From positions 92,966 through 156,965 of the forward strand of contig JADZGD010000036.1 in NCBI GenBank assembly GCA_020854055.1: a stretch of 64,000 bases of DNA. Direction: 5' to 3'. This document shows, one piece after another, positions 26,433 to 37,001 of this stretch. How positions within the stretch are numbered: the stretch's first letter is position 1; each line of letters begins with the position of its first letter. The position numbers and the translations under genes are program-made. Under the pieces are notes generated by a model. It was not told the origin of the DNA. It was given only the letters and a program-made list of their open reading frames with translations, and did no database searches. The stretch comes from Bryobacterales bacterium (GTDB taxonomy: Bacteria > Acidobacteriota > Terriglobia > Bryobacterales > Bryobacteraceae).

Positions 26433-27737
26433 ATGCAGGTTGTCAATGTCGGAGTCATTGGTTTGGGCAATGTCGGCGGCGGTACGTTGCGGGTTTTGGC
26501 GGAAAATGCCCAACAGATCGAACTGAAACTCGGATTTCACCTGAAGGTCACCGCCGTCTGCAGCCGGAACCCTCATGTCCGTCAGCTTCCCGCGTCGTTA
26601 GGTGATGTCCGCCGTACCTCCGATTGGCGCGAGGTTGTCACCGACCCCGGCATCCACATTGTCGCCGAGTTGATCGGAGGCACCACCACCGCCCACGAAA
26701 TCATAGACGCCGCTATCGACAACGGAAAGTCCGTCGTCACCGCCAACAAGGAACTGATGGCCATGTACGGCTTTCAGATCTGGGAGAGGGCCATTGAAGC
26801 CAAAATCAACCTCGCCATGGAAGCGAGTGTTTGCGGAGGCATTCCCATCCATGCCGTTCTGCGGGAAGGCATCTCCGGCGACCGTATCACCACTCTCTAC
26901 GGCATCCTGAACGGAACCAGCAATTATATCCTCACCGAGATTGAGAAACATGGAGCCAGCTTCGATTCCGTGCTGGCCGAAGCCCAGCGCCTCGGCTATG
27001 CGGAAGCCGATCCGGCCGCCGATGTCGAAGGTTTTGACGCCCGCTCCAAGCTGGCCATCCTCTCCGCGCTGGCTTTTGGCGAGCGTATTACGCCATCCGA
27101 CATCTTCACCGAGGGGATCCGCCGCATCTCGCCCATCGACTTTCAATACGCGCAACGGCTGAATTACACAATCCGTCTGCTGTGCTCCGCCCGCCAAACG
27201 CCCCAGGGCCTTATCCTCTCGGTTCGCCCCGCGCTGATACCTCAGGACACGATCCTCGCCGGCGTCCGCGGCGCCTATAATGCCGTTTGGGCTCGCGGCC
27301 AGTTCGGCGCCGACACTTTCTACTACGGCCGCGGCGCGGGTCCGTTGCCCACCGGTGTAGCCGTGGTCAGCGACCTGATGCGCGTGGCCCGCGAATTGCG
27401 CAGCGGCAGTCCGGAGCGTGTCTCTCCATTCGCTCATGAGCGGCTGGGCGAATACGAACCCATCTCGGTGGAACACGAGGTTGTGGCCTACTACCTTCGC
27501 TTCCGGGTGCGGGATCGTCCCGGCATCATTGCCGAACTGGCCGGAATTCTCGCCCGTAAGGGAATCAGTCTCGATGCCGTGCTGCAGCTCTCCTCGGAAA
27601 CCAAGAACGACCTTCCATTCGTCATTACGTTGGAGCCTGCCTCCGAGCGTGCCGTCCGTGATGCCGTGCGCCAGATGCAGGAGCTGGACTTCCTTGTGGA
27701 GCCGCCGCTGGTGCTGCCGATGGAACGATCTCTATGA
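26433..27737 (+). CDS. hom: Homoserine dehydrogenase
   Basis: 434 residues. It reduces aspartate semialdehyde to homoserine, the branch point to threonine and methionine. The NAD(P)-binding loop VIGLGNVGGGTLRVL is at the N-terminus. ANKELMA and EASVCGGIPI follow, then the signature LYGILNGTSNYILTEI and the catalytic region GYAEADPAADVEGFDARSK. A C-terminal ACT domain (about 350-425: FRVRDRPGIIAELAGILARK) suggests feedback control by an amino acid, usually threonine. It is coupled to the next gene by an ATGA overlap. Confidence 0.95.
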   Translation: MQVVNVGVIGLGNVGGGTLRVLAENAQQIELKLGFHLKVTAVCSRNPHVRQLPASLGDVRRTSDWREVVTDPGIHIVAELIGGTTTAHEIIDAAIDNGKSVVTANKELMAMYGFQIWERAIEAKINLAMEASVCGGIPIHAVLREGISGDRITTLYGILNGTSNYILTEIEKHGASFDSVLAEAQRLGYAEADPAADVEGFDARSKLAILSALAFGERITPSDIFTEGIRRISPIDFQYAQRLNYTIRLLCSARQTPQGLILSVRPALIPQDTILAGVRGAYNAVWARGQFGADTFYYGRGAGPLPTGVAVVSDLMRVARELRSGSPERVSPFAHERLGEYEPISVEHEVVAYYLRFRVRDRPGIIAELAGILARKGISLDAVLQLSSETKNDLPFVITLEPASERAVRDAVRQMQELDFLVEPPLVLPMERSL

Positions 27738-28408
27738 AGTTGCTGCTGGCGCTGGGGATGCTTTCCTGCACCCTCTGGCCGCAAACCAGAGGAGCCGCCA
27801 ATGCCCATTACCAGACCCCCGAACAGCGCCGTCGCTTGGCTGCGGCCCTCTCCGATTCGGCCCGCGACCGCCTTGAGCGGCCGGCCGAACTGGTGCGCGC
27901 GCTGAAGATTTGCCCCGGCTCCCGGGTTGTCGATTTCGGCGCCGGGTCCGGCTACATGGAACCGTATCTCAGCGCCGCCGTGGGCCCTCACGGCCAGGTC
28001 ATTGCCGAAGATGTCCACCCGGAGTTCCTCGACGCTACCCGAAAACAAGTCGCCCGGTTGGGCCTTACCAACGTTCGGCTGGTATGCGGCCGGGCAGATG
28101 ATCCACGATTGCCTGGCCGGTGGGCAGACCTGATCCTGTCTTTGGACGTCTACCACCATCTCGACGACCCTCAGGCCATCCTGGCCGCGCTAAAGCGTTC
28201 CCTGGCTCCAAGCGGCCGCCTGGTGGTGGTGGATTACTACAGGCGGGCGGGCGCCATACCCGGCATGAACGCCCTGACGCACATCCGCGCCGACCGCGAT
28301 CAGGTGACCGGCGAGGTTCAGTCTGGCGGCTTCCGCCTGATCGATCAATTCGACCAGATCCCCGGCAGCCAGTACGTAGCCATCTTCAAAGTGCGCCACC
28401 GAAGATAG
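27734..28408 (+). CDS. Exported class I SAM-dependent methyltransferase
   Basis: 224 residues, ATG overlapping the hom stop (ATGA). A hydrophobic N-terminus (MKLLLALGMLSCTLWPQTRG) looks like a signal peptide. It is followed by a complete Rossmann methyltransferase domain with motif I VVDFGAGSGYMEPYL, an acidic residue in IAEDVHPEF, and the post-motif YHHLDDPQAILAALKRSL. Methyltransferases need cytoplasmic SAM, so export is puzzling. The same arrangement recurs in some acidobacterial and proteobacterial proteins, and the substrate is unknown. The link to hom is probably only transcriptional. Confidence 0.78.
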   Translation: MKLLLALGMLSCTLWPQTRGAANAHYQTPEQRRRLAAALSDSARDRLERPAELVRALKICPGSRVVDFGAGSGYMEPYLSAAVGPHGQVIAEDVHPEFLDATRKQVARLGLTNVRLVCGRADDPRLPGRWADLILSLDVYHHLDDPQAILAALKRSLAPSGRLVVVDYYRRAGAIPGMNALTHIRADRDQVTGEVQSGGFRLIDQFDQIPGSQYVAIFKVRHRR

Positions 28409-28459
28409 CGCCGAATTCGGCCCTGCCCTGTGCTACGATGCTATGGAGACCAGCGCCGC

Positions 28460-28553
<94 letters not shown>

Positions 28554-28689
28554 GACCCAAATTTTTCAAATATTTAGACGGAAAGCAGTGACTGCTCGCA
28601 AGACGGCCAGTTGCAACCGGCTGGCGTTTTGCCACCCAGTTGCCACCAGACGGCGACTGGTTTGGGATCTGTCATTCGACGCGCGTGCC

Positions 28690-29956
28690 TCATACCCGCT
28701 GCGGATTTCGTACCTGTTCGAGTGCCCTCCGGAGCCTCGCATCAGTGCGCGCGGCGGCTTCCTGATCCTGCCCGGGCATGAGGTGGCAGTACTGCGCCAG
28801 CGTGAACGAGGCTTTGCTGTGGCCCAACCGGGAACTCACGGTTTTGATATCGACGCCATCGGCCAAGGACTGGCTCGCGTGGGCGTGCCTGAGGCCGTGA
28901 AAACTTGGCCTGTTCAGCCCCCGCCGCCTGAGGAGCGGGACGGTAGGCGCTGGTGAAAGCCGAAGGCGCCCATATAGAACCATCCGGCCTGCAGCAGATT
29001 AGATCGTTCTCACAATACGCGGTGCCAAGCATCTCGCGATGCTTGTCCTGCTCCTCGCGGTGGGGTTTCATGGCTTCGAGCAGCAGCGGCGGGAGGGCGA
29101 CGGTGTGCGTGCGCCTGCCCTTGGGCTTCTTGAAAAACACGCCCTTCTCTTTCGTTTCCGACAACGCACGGTCGATCCTCAACGTCCCGTTCCGCTCATC
29201 GACGTTGCTCCACACCGCCGCCAGGATCTCGCCGCGCCGCATGCCCGCGCTGGTGACCATGAAGATCGGCAGATACAACCGCGTACCCTGCCCCGCCTCG
29301 ATCAGCCATGCCGTCGTGGTCTCATCGATCGCCTGCACCTCGCGGGGGTCGAGCCTCGGCGGCGTCACGGCATCGCACGGATTCCTCGGGAGCAACTGCC
29401 ACCGGACGGCCATCGCCAACGCCTCGCTCAGGAGCCGGTGCTGGTGCATCACTGTGGTGCGCGAGAGCGGACCCTTTCTGCCGTCCTTCCGCCCGCCATC
29501 CTTCATGAGCTTCGCGTAGTGGTTCTGAATCACGAACGGCAGGAGCTTCTGGAGTGGCAGCGCACCGAAGGAAGGCTTGAGGTGGTTCTCGATCATCGAC
29601 TTGTACCCTTCGAGCGTGATCTGCCCGACGTTCCCCTCGGCATAGGTCGACAGCCACTGATCCAAGAACTCCGACACCGTGATCTTCGAGTGCTCGATGT
29701 ACGCGCCTTGATTCAGGTCGTTCAGGCGCCGGATGCGCTCGGCCTCGGCATCCTCTTCCGTGCCGCGGAAGGCGATGTAGACGAAGATGCGGTTCCCGTC
29801 CGCATCCTTCCCTTTGGTGATTCGGATCTCCGAGTAGAGTCCAATAGTCTGCTCTGGAAAAGGAGCCCGTGACTGTTCTAGTCGCGGTATCGAGATCGGA
29901 GTGTACACGTACCCATGAATAACCGTCCCAGCGGGCAAGAGCAAGGGTCGGCTCAA
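28690..29956 (-). pseudogene. Tyrosine recombinase (integrase), frameshifted and 5'-truncated
   Basis: Two minus-strand frames together make an integrase. The first carries the SAM-like core-binding domain (YIEHSKITVSEFLDQWLSTY) and the first catalytic arginine (TSAGMRRGEILAAV). The second, which is open from 28983 to 28690, carries HGLRHAHAS (His-x-x-Arg), RLGHS and the tyrosine nucleophile in FTLAQYCHLM. They join near 28933-28944, where one extra base (or two missing) breaks the frame. At the 5' end integrase similarity begins only near 29827; the 44 codons before it overlap a fragment of another gene. The arm-binding N-terminus is therefore lost. The gene points at tRNA-Ser 136 nt away, the usual arrangement for a tRNA-targeting integrase. 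It is most likely non-functional. Confidence 0.85.
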
Positions 29957-29999
29957 TCAAGCGCCAGGTTTCTTCAGGGGTATAGGACACCGAGGCCAT
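29826..29999 (-). pseudogene. Fragment of a secreted beta-sandwich protein gene
   Basis: About 58 codons on the minus strand, with SVSYTPEETWRLIEPTLALA and RWDGYSWVRVHSDLDTATR followed by GSFSRADYWTLLGD. This is the pattern of C-terminal modules in exported surface proteins (x-L-x-R/Y-W-D-G-x-x-W-x-x-V...T-N-T-V-T-G...F-S-x-Y-x-L-L). The similarity stops at about 29826, exactly where integrase similarity starts in another frame, so this is a rearrangement scar. The rest of the parent gene is not visible here. Confidence 0.5.
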
Positions 30000-30012
30000 C
30001 GCACGCCAGCGC

Positions 30013-31941
30013 TTGCTGACGTCCCGTTACGAATTTTTCAAACTTAGGGACGACGCAAAAGGAGTGGCAAGCGGTTTTCGCTTCAAAGCGATCTCACACA
30101 TCACGCTCAAGAGCATCGCGCAAAACGCCACCCTCGACCCGATCTTCGCGAAGCACGAGCCAATCCTTGACGCCAAGCTTGCTACCGCGAATGAAGTACT
30201 GGAGCGAATCTCCGACAAGCTCCGCAACGACCTCCGCTCCAAACTGGCGCTGAAGCAAGAGCGCGAAGGCAAGAAGGCCATCACGGATGCCGACCGCCGC
30301 CGGTGGGACCTTCCGAAGCAGTGGCAGCGCTGGACCGTCCCCTTCGACACCGACCCGAATTACCCCGCCGACCTGAAGAAAGCCGTCGAGGAGTACCGCG
30401 CGGCCTGGCGCGCGAAAATGGACGAGGTCAACGCCTGCATCGCGGCCAACGCCGAGCAGGAAGAACTCGTGGACCAGCCCGAAGTGGACCGCAAGATCAC
30501 GCGCGTCAGCGGACCGTTCACCGTCGAAGCCGTCCAGCCACCGGAGATGTCGCTGGGCGATGCCATTGAGGTCAACACCGGGCAGTTCGCGGGCGAGCCG
30601 GAGGAGTTGGGCGAATCGTTCACCATCCGCGAGGTACAGATGGGCGAATCCGCGCAGAACATCGAGGCGTATCTCGCCAAGATGGTGGACCTGCTCAGGA
30701 TGGACGGCGTCCGCTTCCCCGAAGATCGCGTGTTATGGCGGGCCGATGGCCGCGAGACAGGACCTGCGCTCGCCGATTTGGACGGTGATGGCAGGCTGGA
30801 AATCCTAACAACGCTATTCCAACCCGGTGAACTACTTTCGTCCACGGGCAGGCCAATACGAATGTTTGCCATCGACGCGCCTTACTGGCCGGTTAAGAAT
30901 TCCTCGTCTCCGGCGGTTGCGCGCCTTACTCCTACTGGCGAGTCCGTCCTACTGTTTGTCGGACCCAGCGGATACCTATACGCATACGACTCCGCCGGCC
31001 ATCTGAACTGGCGGACCGAAATTGGCGGTGAGGCGCTCGGTGGTCCGGCGGTGGGACCACTGCTTCCGGGCGGCAAGCCGGGTGTCGCTGTCGCCTGGAC
31101 GGGGGGTGTTTCCGTCATCGACGCGGCGGGCCGCCTGGTGTGGCAGAGACAGTTGCCGGTTCCCTACGGCGCCAGCCCGGTGCTGGTTGATCTTGACCAG
31201 GACGGCCTGATGGAAATTGTGGTAAACGCAGGCTCCAGCCTGGTGGCGCTGCATGGTAGTACGGGCCGAGCGGTCTGGGAGTACAGCATCGAGGGTTCGC
31301 GATTCGCTACGGTCGCGGCCGGTGAGTTTATCAAGGGTGGCAAGCCACGAGTCGTTGCCGGTGATGACCAGGGTGTCGTTTACGCTCTTGACGAAAGCGG
31401 CAAAGCGCTTTGGCATCAGGACCGCATCTACGGTCCGCGCGAAGTACCCGAACCGGTCGAACGCTACGCCGGAATTTTCCAAGTAGGCCTTGCAGATCTT
31501 GATCGAACCGGTGAGCGGAAAATAGTCGCCAGCACGCGGTCCGGAGAGACTGTCGCCCTGAGCGCTCGTGGCGAAAGGCTCTGGAGGTTCGCCAGTTACG
31601 AACGGAGGGTAGGTATCAGCCTTGGCAGAGGCGCGTACCTCGCCTTTGCCGACCTGGACAATGATGGCAAGCTCGAGGTAATTCTCTCTCAGCAGGACTC
31701 CTATGTTTATGTTCTGGGCGCCGACGGCCGGGAAAAATGGAGCTATCTTGGTTACTTCTGGTACCACTTCCCACCCGTCGTCGGCGACCTTCAGGGAACC
31801 GGAGAGTTGAACCTTGTGTTCACCTCGCCGGAACCGGGTGGCACCTACGCCCTGCGTAGTGGCTCGCGCGGGAAGCCGGGCCGCAATCCGTGGCCGATGG
31901 CGGGAGGTAGCCTGACACGCGCCAATTGCGCCCCGTGGTAG
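30013..31941 (+). CDS. Chimeric ORF: adenine DNA methyltransferase fragment joined to an FG-GAP propeller
   Basis: A 642-residue open frame with only a weak TTG start and no ribosome site. Residues about 20-235 match the C-terminal part of large site-specific adenine DNA methyltransferases, including ISHITLKSIAQNATLDPIFA, AWRAKMDEVNACIAANAEQE and the QEELVDQPEV segment. The methyltransferase catalytic motifs (FxGxG and DPPY) are not present. From about residue 238 the protein is an FG-GAP/VCBS-type beta-propeller with repeated ADLDGDGRLEI, LVDLDQDGLMEIV, LADLDRTGERKIV and ADLDNDGKLEVIL calcium-binding loops, alternating with PQQ-like VYALDESGKALW strands. Such propellers are normally secreted, but no signal peptide precedes it. 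I read it as an in-frame fusion created by deletion within the island; whether it is expressed is unknown. Confidence 0.6.
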   Translation: MLTSRYEFFKLRDDAKGVASGFRFKAISHITLKSIAQNATLDPIFAKHEPILDAKLATANEVLERISDKLRNDLRSKLALKQEREGKKAITDADRRRWDLPKQWQRWTVPFDTDPNYPADLKKAVEEYRAAWRAKMDEVNACIAANAEQEELVDQPEVDRKITRVSGPFTVEAVQPPEMSLGDAIEVNTGQFAGEPEELGESFTIREVQMGESAQNIEAYLAKMVDLLRMDGVRFPEDRVLWRADGRETGPALADLDGDGRLEILTTLFQPGELLSSTGRPIRMFAIDAPYWPVKNSSSPAVARLTPTGESVLLFVGPSGYLYAYDSAGHLNWRTEIGGEALGGPAVGPLLPGGKPGVAVAWTGGVSVIDAAGRLVWQRQLPVPYGASPVLVDLDQDGLMEIVVNAGSSLVALHGSTGRAVWEYSIEGSRFATVAAGEFIKGGKPRVVAGDDQGVVYALDESGKALWHQDRIYGPREVPEPVERYAGIFQVGLADLDRTGERKIVASTRSGETVALSARGERLWRFASYERRVGISLGRGAYLAFADLDNDGKLEVILSQQDSYVYVLGADGREKWSYLGYFWYHFPPVVGDLQGTGELNLVFTSPEPGGTYALRSGSRGKPGRNPWPMAGGSLTRANCAPW

Positions 31942-31949
31942 ATAGCCTG

Positions 31950-32276
31950 CTGGACAAAATCCGGGACAGTACACTCAAACGAGCTTGTCGGACTGAAGCT
32001 GCGGGGATATCGCCAGCCGTGCCAGTGAATCTCTCGAGGGCGATGGCAATGCCCGTCGCGTTATCCAGCTTGACCAGACCGGCTTTGCGGCACAACTGGA
32101 GGGCTTCGACAAAGAACCGGGCCAGCGCTTGGAGGTGCTGACGGCGGAAGTTGGCGATGGTGTCGTGGTCCGGATGCTCATCGGCGGCAAGGTAGCCTGT
32201 ACGGAAACGTTTGCACATCCGAAAAGTTGATGCGTCAACCTCCGGCAGGCTCGTGTACTGTCCCGGGTTTTTCCAG
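31950..32276 (-). mobile_element. IS-derived element with inverted repeats and a transposase remnant
   Basis: Inverted repeats bound a 327-bp element. The left end is 31950-31974 and the right end 32253-32276, sharing a perfect core CCGGGACAGTACAC and an imperfect outer CTGGA(C)AAAA. Inside, on the minus strand (about 32248-32040), lies FRTGYLAADEHPDHDTIANF followed by RRQHLQALARFFVEALQLCR, a typical N-terminal segment of IS1182/IS5-type DDE transposases. No DDE residues remain, so it is a non-autonomous, internally deleted copy. Target-site duplications are not clear. Its right end lies 3 nt before the -10 of the next gene. Confidence 0.75.
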
Positions 32277-32297
32277 GGTATACTGGCAGTCGCAACA

Positions 32298-34943
32298 ATG
32301 CCGATTTCAGTGCCGGCTACTTTGGTGACCCGCCGTTTATGGCTGGAGATGCTGACCGCGGTTGCCGCTCCGCAGCCACCTGCTCCGCTTGAAGAAGTGA
32401 TCGTGGTGTACAAGCAGCACTTCGACATCGGGTTCACGGACCTGGCGCGCAATGTGGTGACAAAGTATCGCACCACCATGATCGACAAGGCGCTGGGGAT
32501 TGTGGAGCAGACCCGTAAACTGCCGCCCGAGGCTCGCTTCGTTTGGACCATTCCGGGCTGGCCCATGGCGGAGATTTTGTGGAGGGGCCAGGAGCCGGAA
32601 CGGCGGCGGCGAGTGCTGGAAGCGTATCGCGCCGGGTACTTTGTTACTCACGGGATGCCATTCACCACGGAAACGGACTTCCTGGATGTGGAGACGCTGG
32701 TGCGCGGGTTGGGGTTTTCGACCCGGCTGGCTACTGAAAACGGGAAGGATCTGCCTCGGGATGCCAAGGTGACCGATGTGATGTGTCACTCCTGGGTACT
32801 CCCGACGATGCTCCGGCATGCGGGGATTGATTTTCTGCATATCGGAGCCAATTCGGCCATGCGGAGGCCGGAGACGCCCGTGCTGTTCTGGTGGGAAGGA
32901 CCCGATGGCTCTCGGCTGCTGACGTTCTACTCCACCGGGTATGGAACCGGGCTTGTACCGCCTGAGGGGTGGCCGTACCGCGTGTGGCTGGCGCTGATCC
33001 ATACCAGCGATAATCTTGGTCCGCCCGATCCCGAGACAGTGCTGCGACTGCGCGAGGAGGCGAAGGCGAAATTGCCGGGTGTGAAGATCCGGATCGGGCG
33101 GCTATCGGATTTCAGCGACGCGGTGCTGCGGAGGAAACCAACGCTGCCGGTGGTTCGCGGCGACATGCCGGATACCTGGGTGCATGGCCTGATGTCGATG
33201 CCCCAGGACACGAAGCGGGGCGAAAACGTGCGGCCTCGCATTGCGTCACTGGAATCGCTGGGGACGCTGTTGCGGGCGTGGGGCGCGGAGGCTCCGGCGC
33301 AGCCCGACATTGCAACCGCTTATGAGCAGGCACTACTCTACGGGGAACATACCTGGGGCATCAATTTTGCAAAATTCGGACCGAGGTTGTACGGCAAGCC
33401 TTGGCGGAAGGCTTACGCGGCAGGTGCGTATGCGCGGGCGGAGGAGTCCTATGCCGAGCACGGCAACTATAACCGGCATGCGGAGGCGATCGTCGTGCCG
33501 GCGCTGGCAGCACACACGGCGGCTCTGGCGCGTGGGGTGGAGGTGGAGGGACGGCGCGTTACGGTGTTCAATCCCCTGCCATGGGCGCGCGGCGGCGTGG
33601 TGGAAGTAGCCGTTCCGGATGATGCGCCGGCGGCTCTGAAGGACGCGGCAAGTGGAGAAATCGTGCCAGTGGGACTGGTGGCAGGCAAGGCGCGCTTCCT
33701 GGTGAGAAACGTTCCGCCGATGGGGTATCGAACCTATGTTCCGGCGGGCTCCCCTGCCCCGCCGGCAGACGAGTTGAGCGTGAACGAGAGTACACGCACG
33801 ATTGGCAACGCATTTTTCCAGGTGAAGCTGGATCCCGCGCGGGGTGCGGTGGCTTCCATTGTGGACAAGAAGACCGGCCGGGAGTTGGTGGACAACAGCG
33901 GAGTTTACGGGTTCGGCCAGTACATCCGGGAGTTGTACAACCAGGACGACATCGACAGCTTCAGGAAGGCGTTTTATACCGTGAACCGGCTCAACGCCGA
34001 CACTCGGACGGAGTTGCCCACAAGTCCGCACGAGATTAACGTGGCACGTGCGATGGAACTGGAACTTTGCCGGGATGTGGTGTCGGTGTCGGCACGGATG
34101 AGCGCGTCCGCGGGTGAGATCCCGCACGGCTCGGTTTTGGAAGTGACTCTTTACGCCGAGCTGCCTTTTGTGGACATGGCGTGGCGCTGTACGGACAAGC
34201 GCAAGGATCCGTGGCCGGAGGCGGGCTGGTTGGCGCTGCCCTTTGCGGTCCCGAATCCGTCATTCCGGCTGGGCCGGTTGAACGCCGTAACCGATTTGGC
34301 CAAGGATGTGGTTCCGGGCTCCAACCACGAGTTGTACAAGCTGACCAACGGCATGGCGGTTTTCGATTCGGGCAACGGGTCGGGCGTAGGCTTGTGCACG
34401 CCGGATGCTCCACTGGTGAGCATTGAACACACCGGCGGGTACCGTTACTCGCGAGACTTTATGCCCTCGAAAGCCGTGGTGTTCGTCAACCTGTACAACA
34501 ATCTGTACGGCGTGAACTTCCAGCAGTGGATTGGGGGTTCGTGGTGTTCACGCGTGCGTGTCTGGGCGGTGAACGGATACCGGGCTGAAAGCGGTTTGAT
34601 TGGACCGGCGCGCGAGTGCCGGGTACCGCTCGAAACCGGGGTGGCGGACGGCGCGGCCGGGAAGTTGCCGGTAATGCAGGCTGGGATCGAATTGTCGCGC
34701 CGCGGCGTGGAGGTGACGGCATTCGGGGCGAACCCGGATGGCCCGGGATTGCTGCTGCGGCTGTGGGAGCAGATTGGAGAGGATGGGGAATGCGCGGTGC
34801 GGCTGCCTGCAGGGTTACGGGTGGCGTCCGCGCAGCCCTGCAATCTGCGTGGGCAGCCACAGGGAGATGCGATTGCGATACGGGACGGGCGCTTTCGCGT
34901 TCCGTTGCGGCACTACGCGCCTGCATCTTTCCTGTTGGGATAG
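32298..34943 (+). CDS. GH38-like glycosidase family protein (DUF5054 type)
   Basis: 881 residues from the ATG at 32298. A GTG at 32325, giving MTRRLWLEMLTAVAA, is an alternative. The N-terminus carries a twin-arginine-like motif (VTRRLWLEMLTAVAAP), suggesting Tat export. The catalytic-domain-like region begins EEVIVVYKQHFDIGFTDLA, the strand and His/Asp pair found in GH38 alpha-mannosidases and DUF5054 proteins. It continues through FVWTIPGWPM, VLFWWEGPDGSRLLTFYS and GEHTWGINFAKFGPRL. A long C-terminal beta-sandwich region (about 500-880) is also GH38-like. It probably hydrolyses glycans outside the cytoplasm, but the substrate is unknown. A TATACT -10 (32279-32284) sits just outside the IS-derived element, so the insertion may have replaced the original -35 region. 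Confidence 0.75.
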   Translation: MPISVPATLVTRRLWLEMLTAVAAPQPPAPLEEVIVVYKQHFDIGFTDLARNVVTKYRTTMIDKALGIVEQTRKLPPEARFVWTIPGWPMAEILWRGQEPERRRRVLEAYRAGYFVTHGMPFTTETDFLDVETLVRGLGFSTRLATENGKDLPRDAKVTDVMCHSWVLPTMLRHAGIDFLHIGANSAMRRPETPVLFWWEGPDGSRLLTFYSTGYGTGLVPPEGWPYRVWLALIHTSDNLGPPDPETVLRLREEAKAKLPGVKIRIGRLSDFSDAVLRRKPTLPVVRGDMPDTWVHGLMSMPQDTKRGENVRPRIASLESLGTLLRAWGAEAPAQPDIATAYEQALLYGEHTWGINFAKFGPRLYGKPWRKAYAAGAYARAEESYAEHGNYNRHAEAIVVPALAAHTAALARGVEVEGRRVTVFNPLPWARGGVVEVAVPDDAPAALKDAASGEIVPVGLVAGKARFLVRNVPPMGYRTYVPAGSPAPPADELSVNESTRTIGNAFFQVKLDPARGAVASIVDKKTGRELVDNSGVYGFGQYIRELYNQDDIDSFRKAFYTVNRLNADTRTELPTSPHEINVARAMELELCRDVVSVSARMSASAGEIPHGSVLEVTLYAELPFVDMAWRCTDKRKDPWPEAGWLALPFAVPNPSFRLGRLNAVTDLAKDVVPGSNHELYKLTNGMAVFDSGNGSGVGLCTPDAPLVSIEHTGGYRYSRDFMPSKAVVFVNLYNNLYGVNFQQWIGGSWCSRVRVWAVNGYRAESGLIGPARECRVPLETGVADGAAGKLPVMQAGIELSRRGVEVTAFGANPDGPGLLLRLWEQIGEDGECAVRLPAGLRVASAQPCNLRGQPQGDAIAIRDGRFRVPLRHYAPASFLLG

Positions 34944-35043
34944 GCCGCCAACCAAAGGATGGGTCAGTATCGGCTGATTCCTTCCGGTTGACGCCACTTT
35001 CGTTGCTGTCCGCTGGCCGGATGCGACAATGGAAGCATAGCGA

Positions 35044-36963
<1,920 letters not shown>

Positions 36964-37001
36964 TTTGCAAAACGAACCCGGTTGAGCAAAGATAAAGCGA
37001 A

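Noticed and set aside
28554..32276. Direct repeat of the tRNA-Ser 3' end as a second attachment site
   Set aside because: I searched by eye for the T-arm and acceptor sequence downstream and found no copy. The right boundary of the island may have been deleted.
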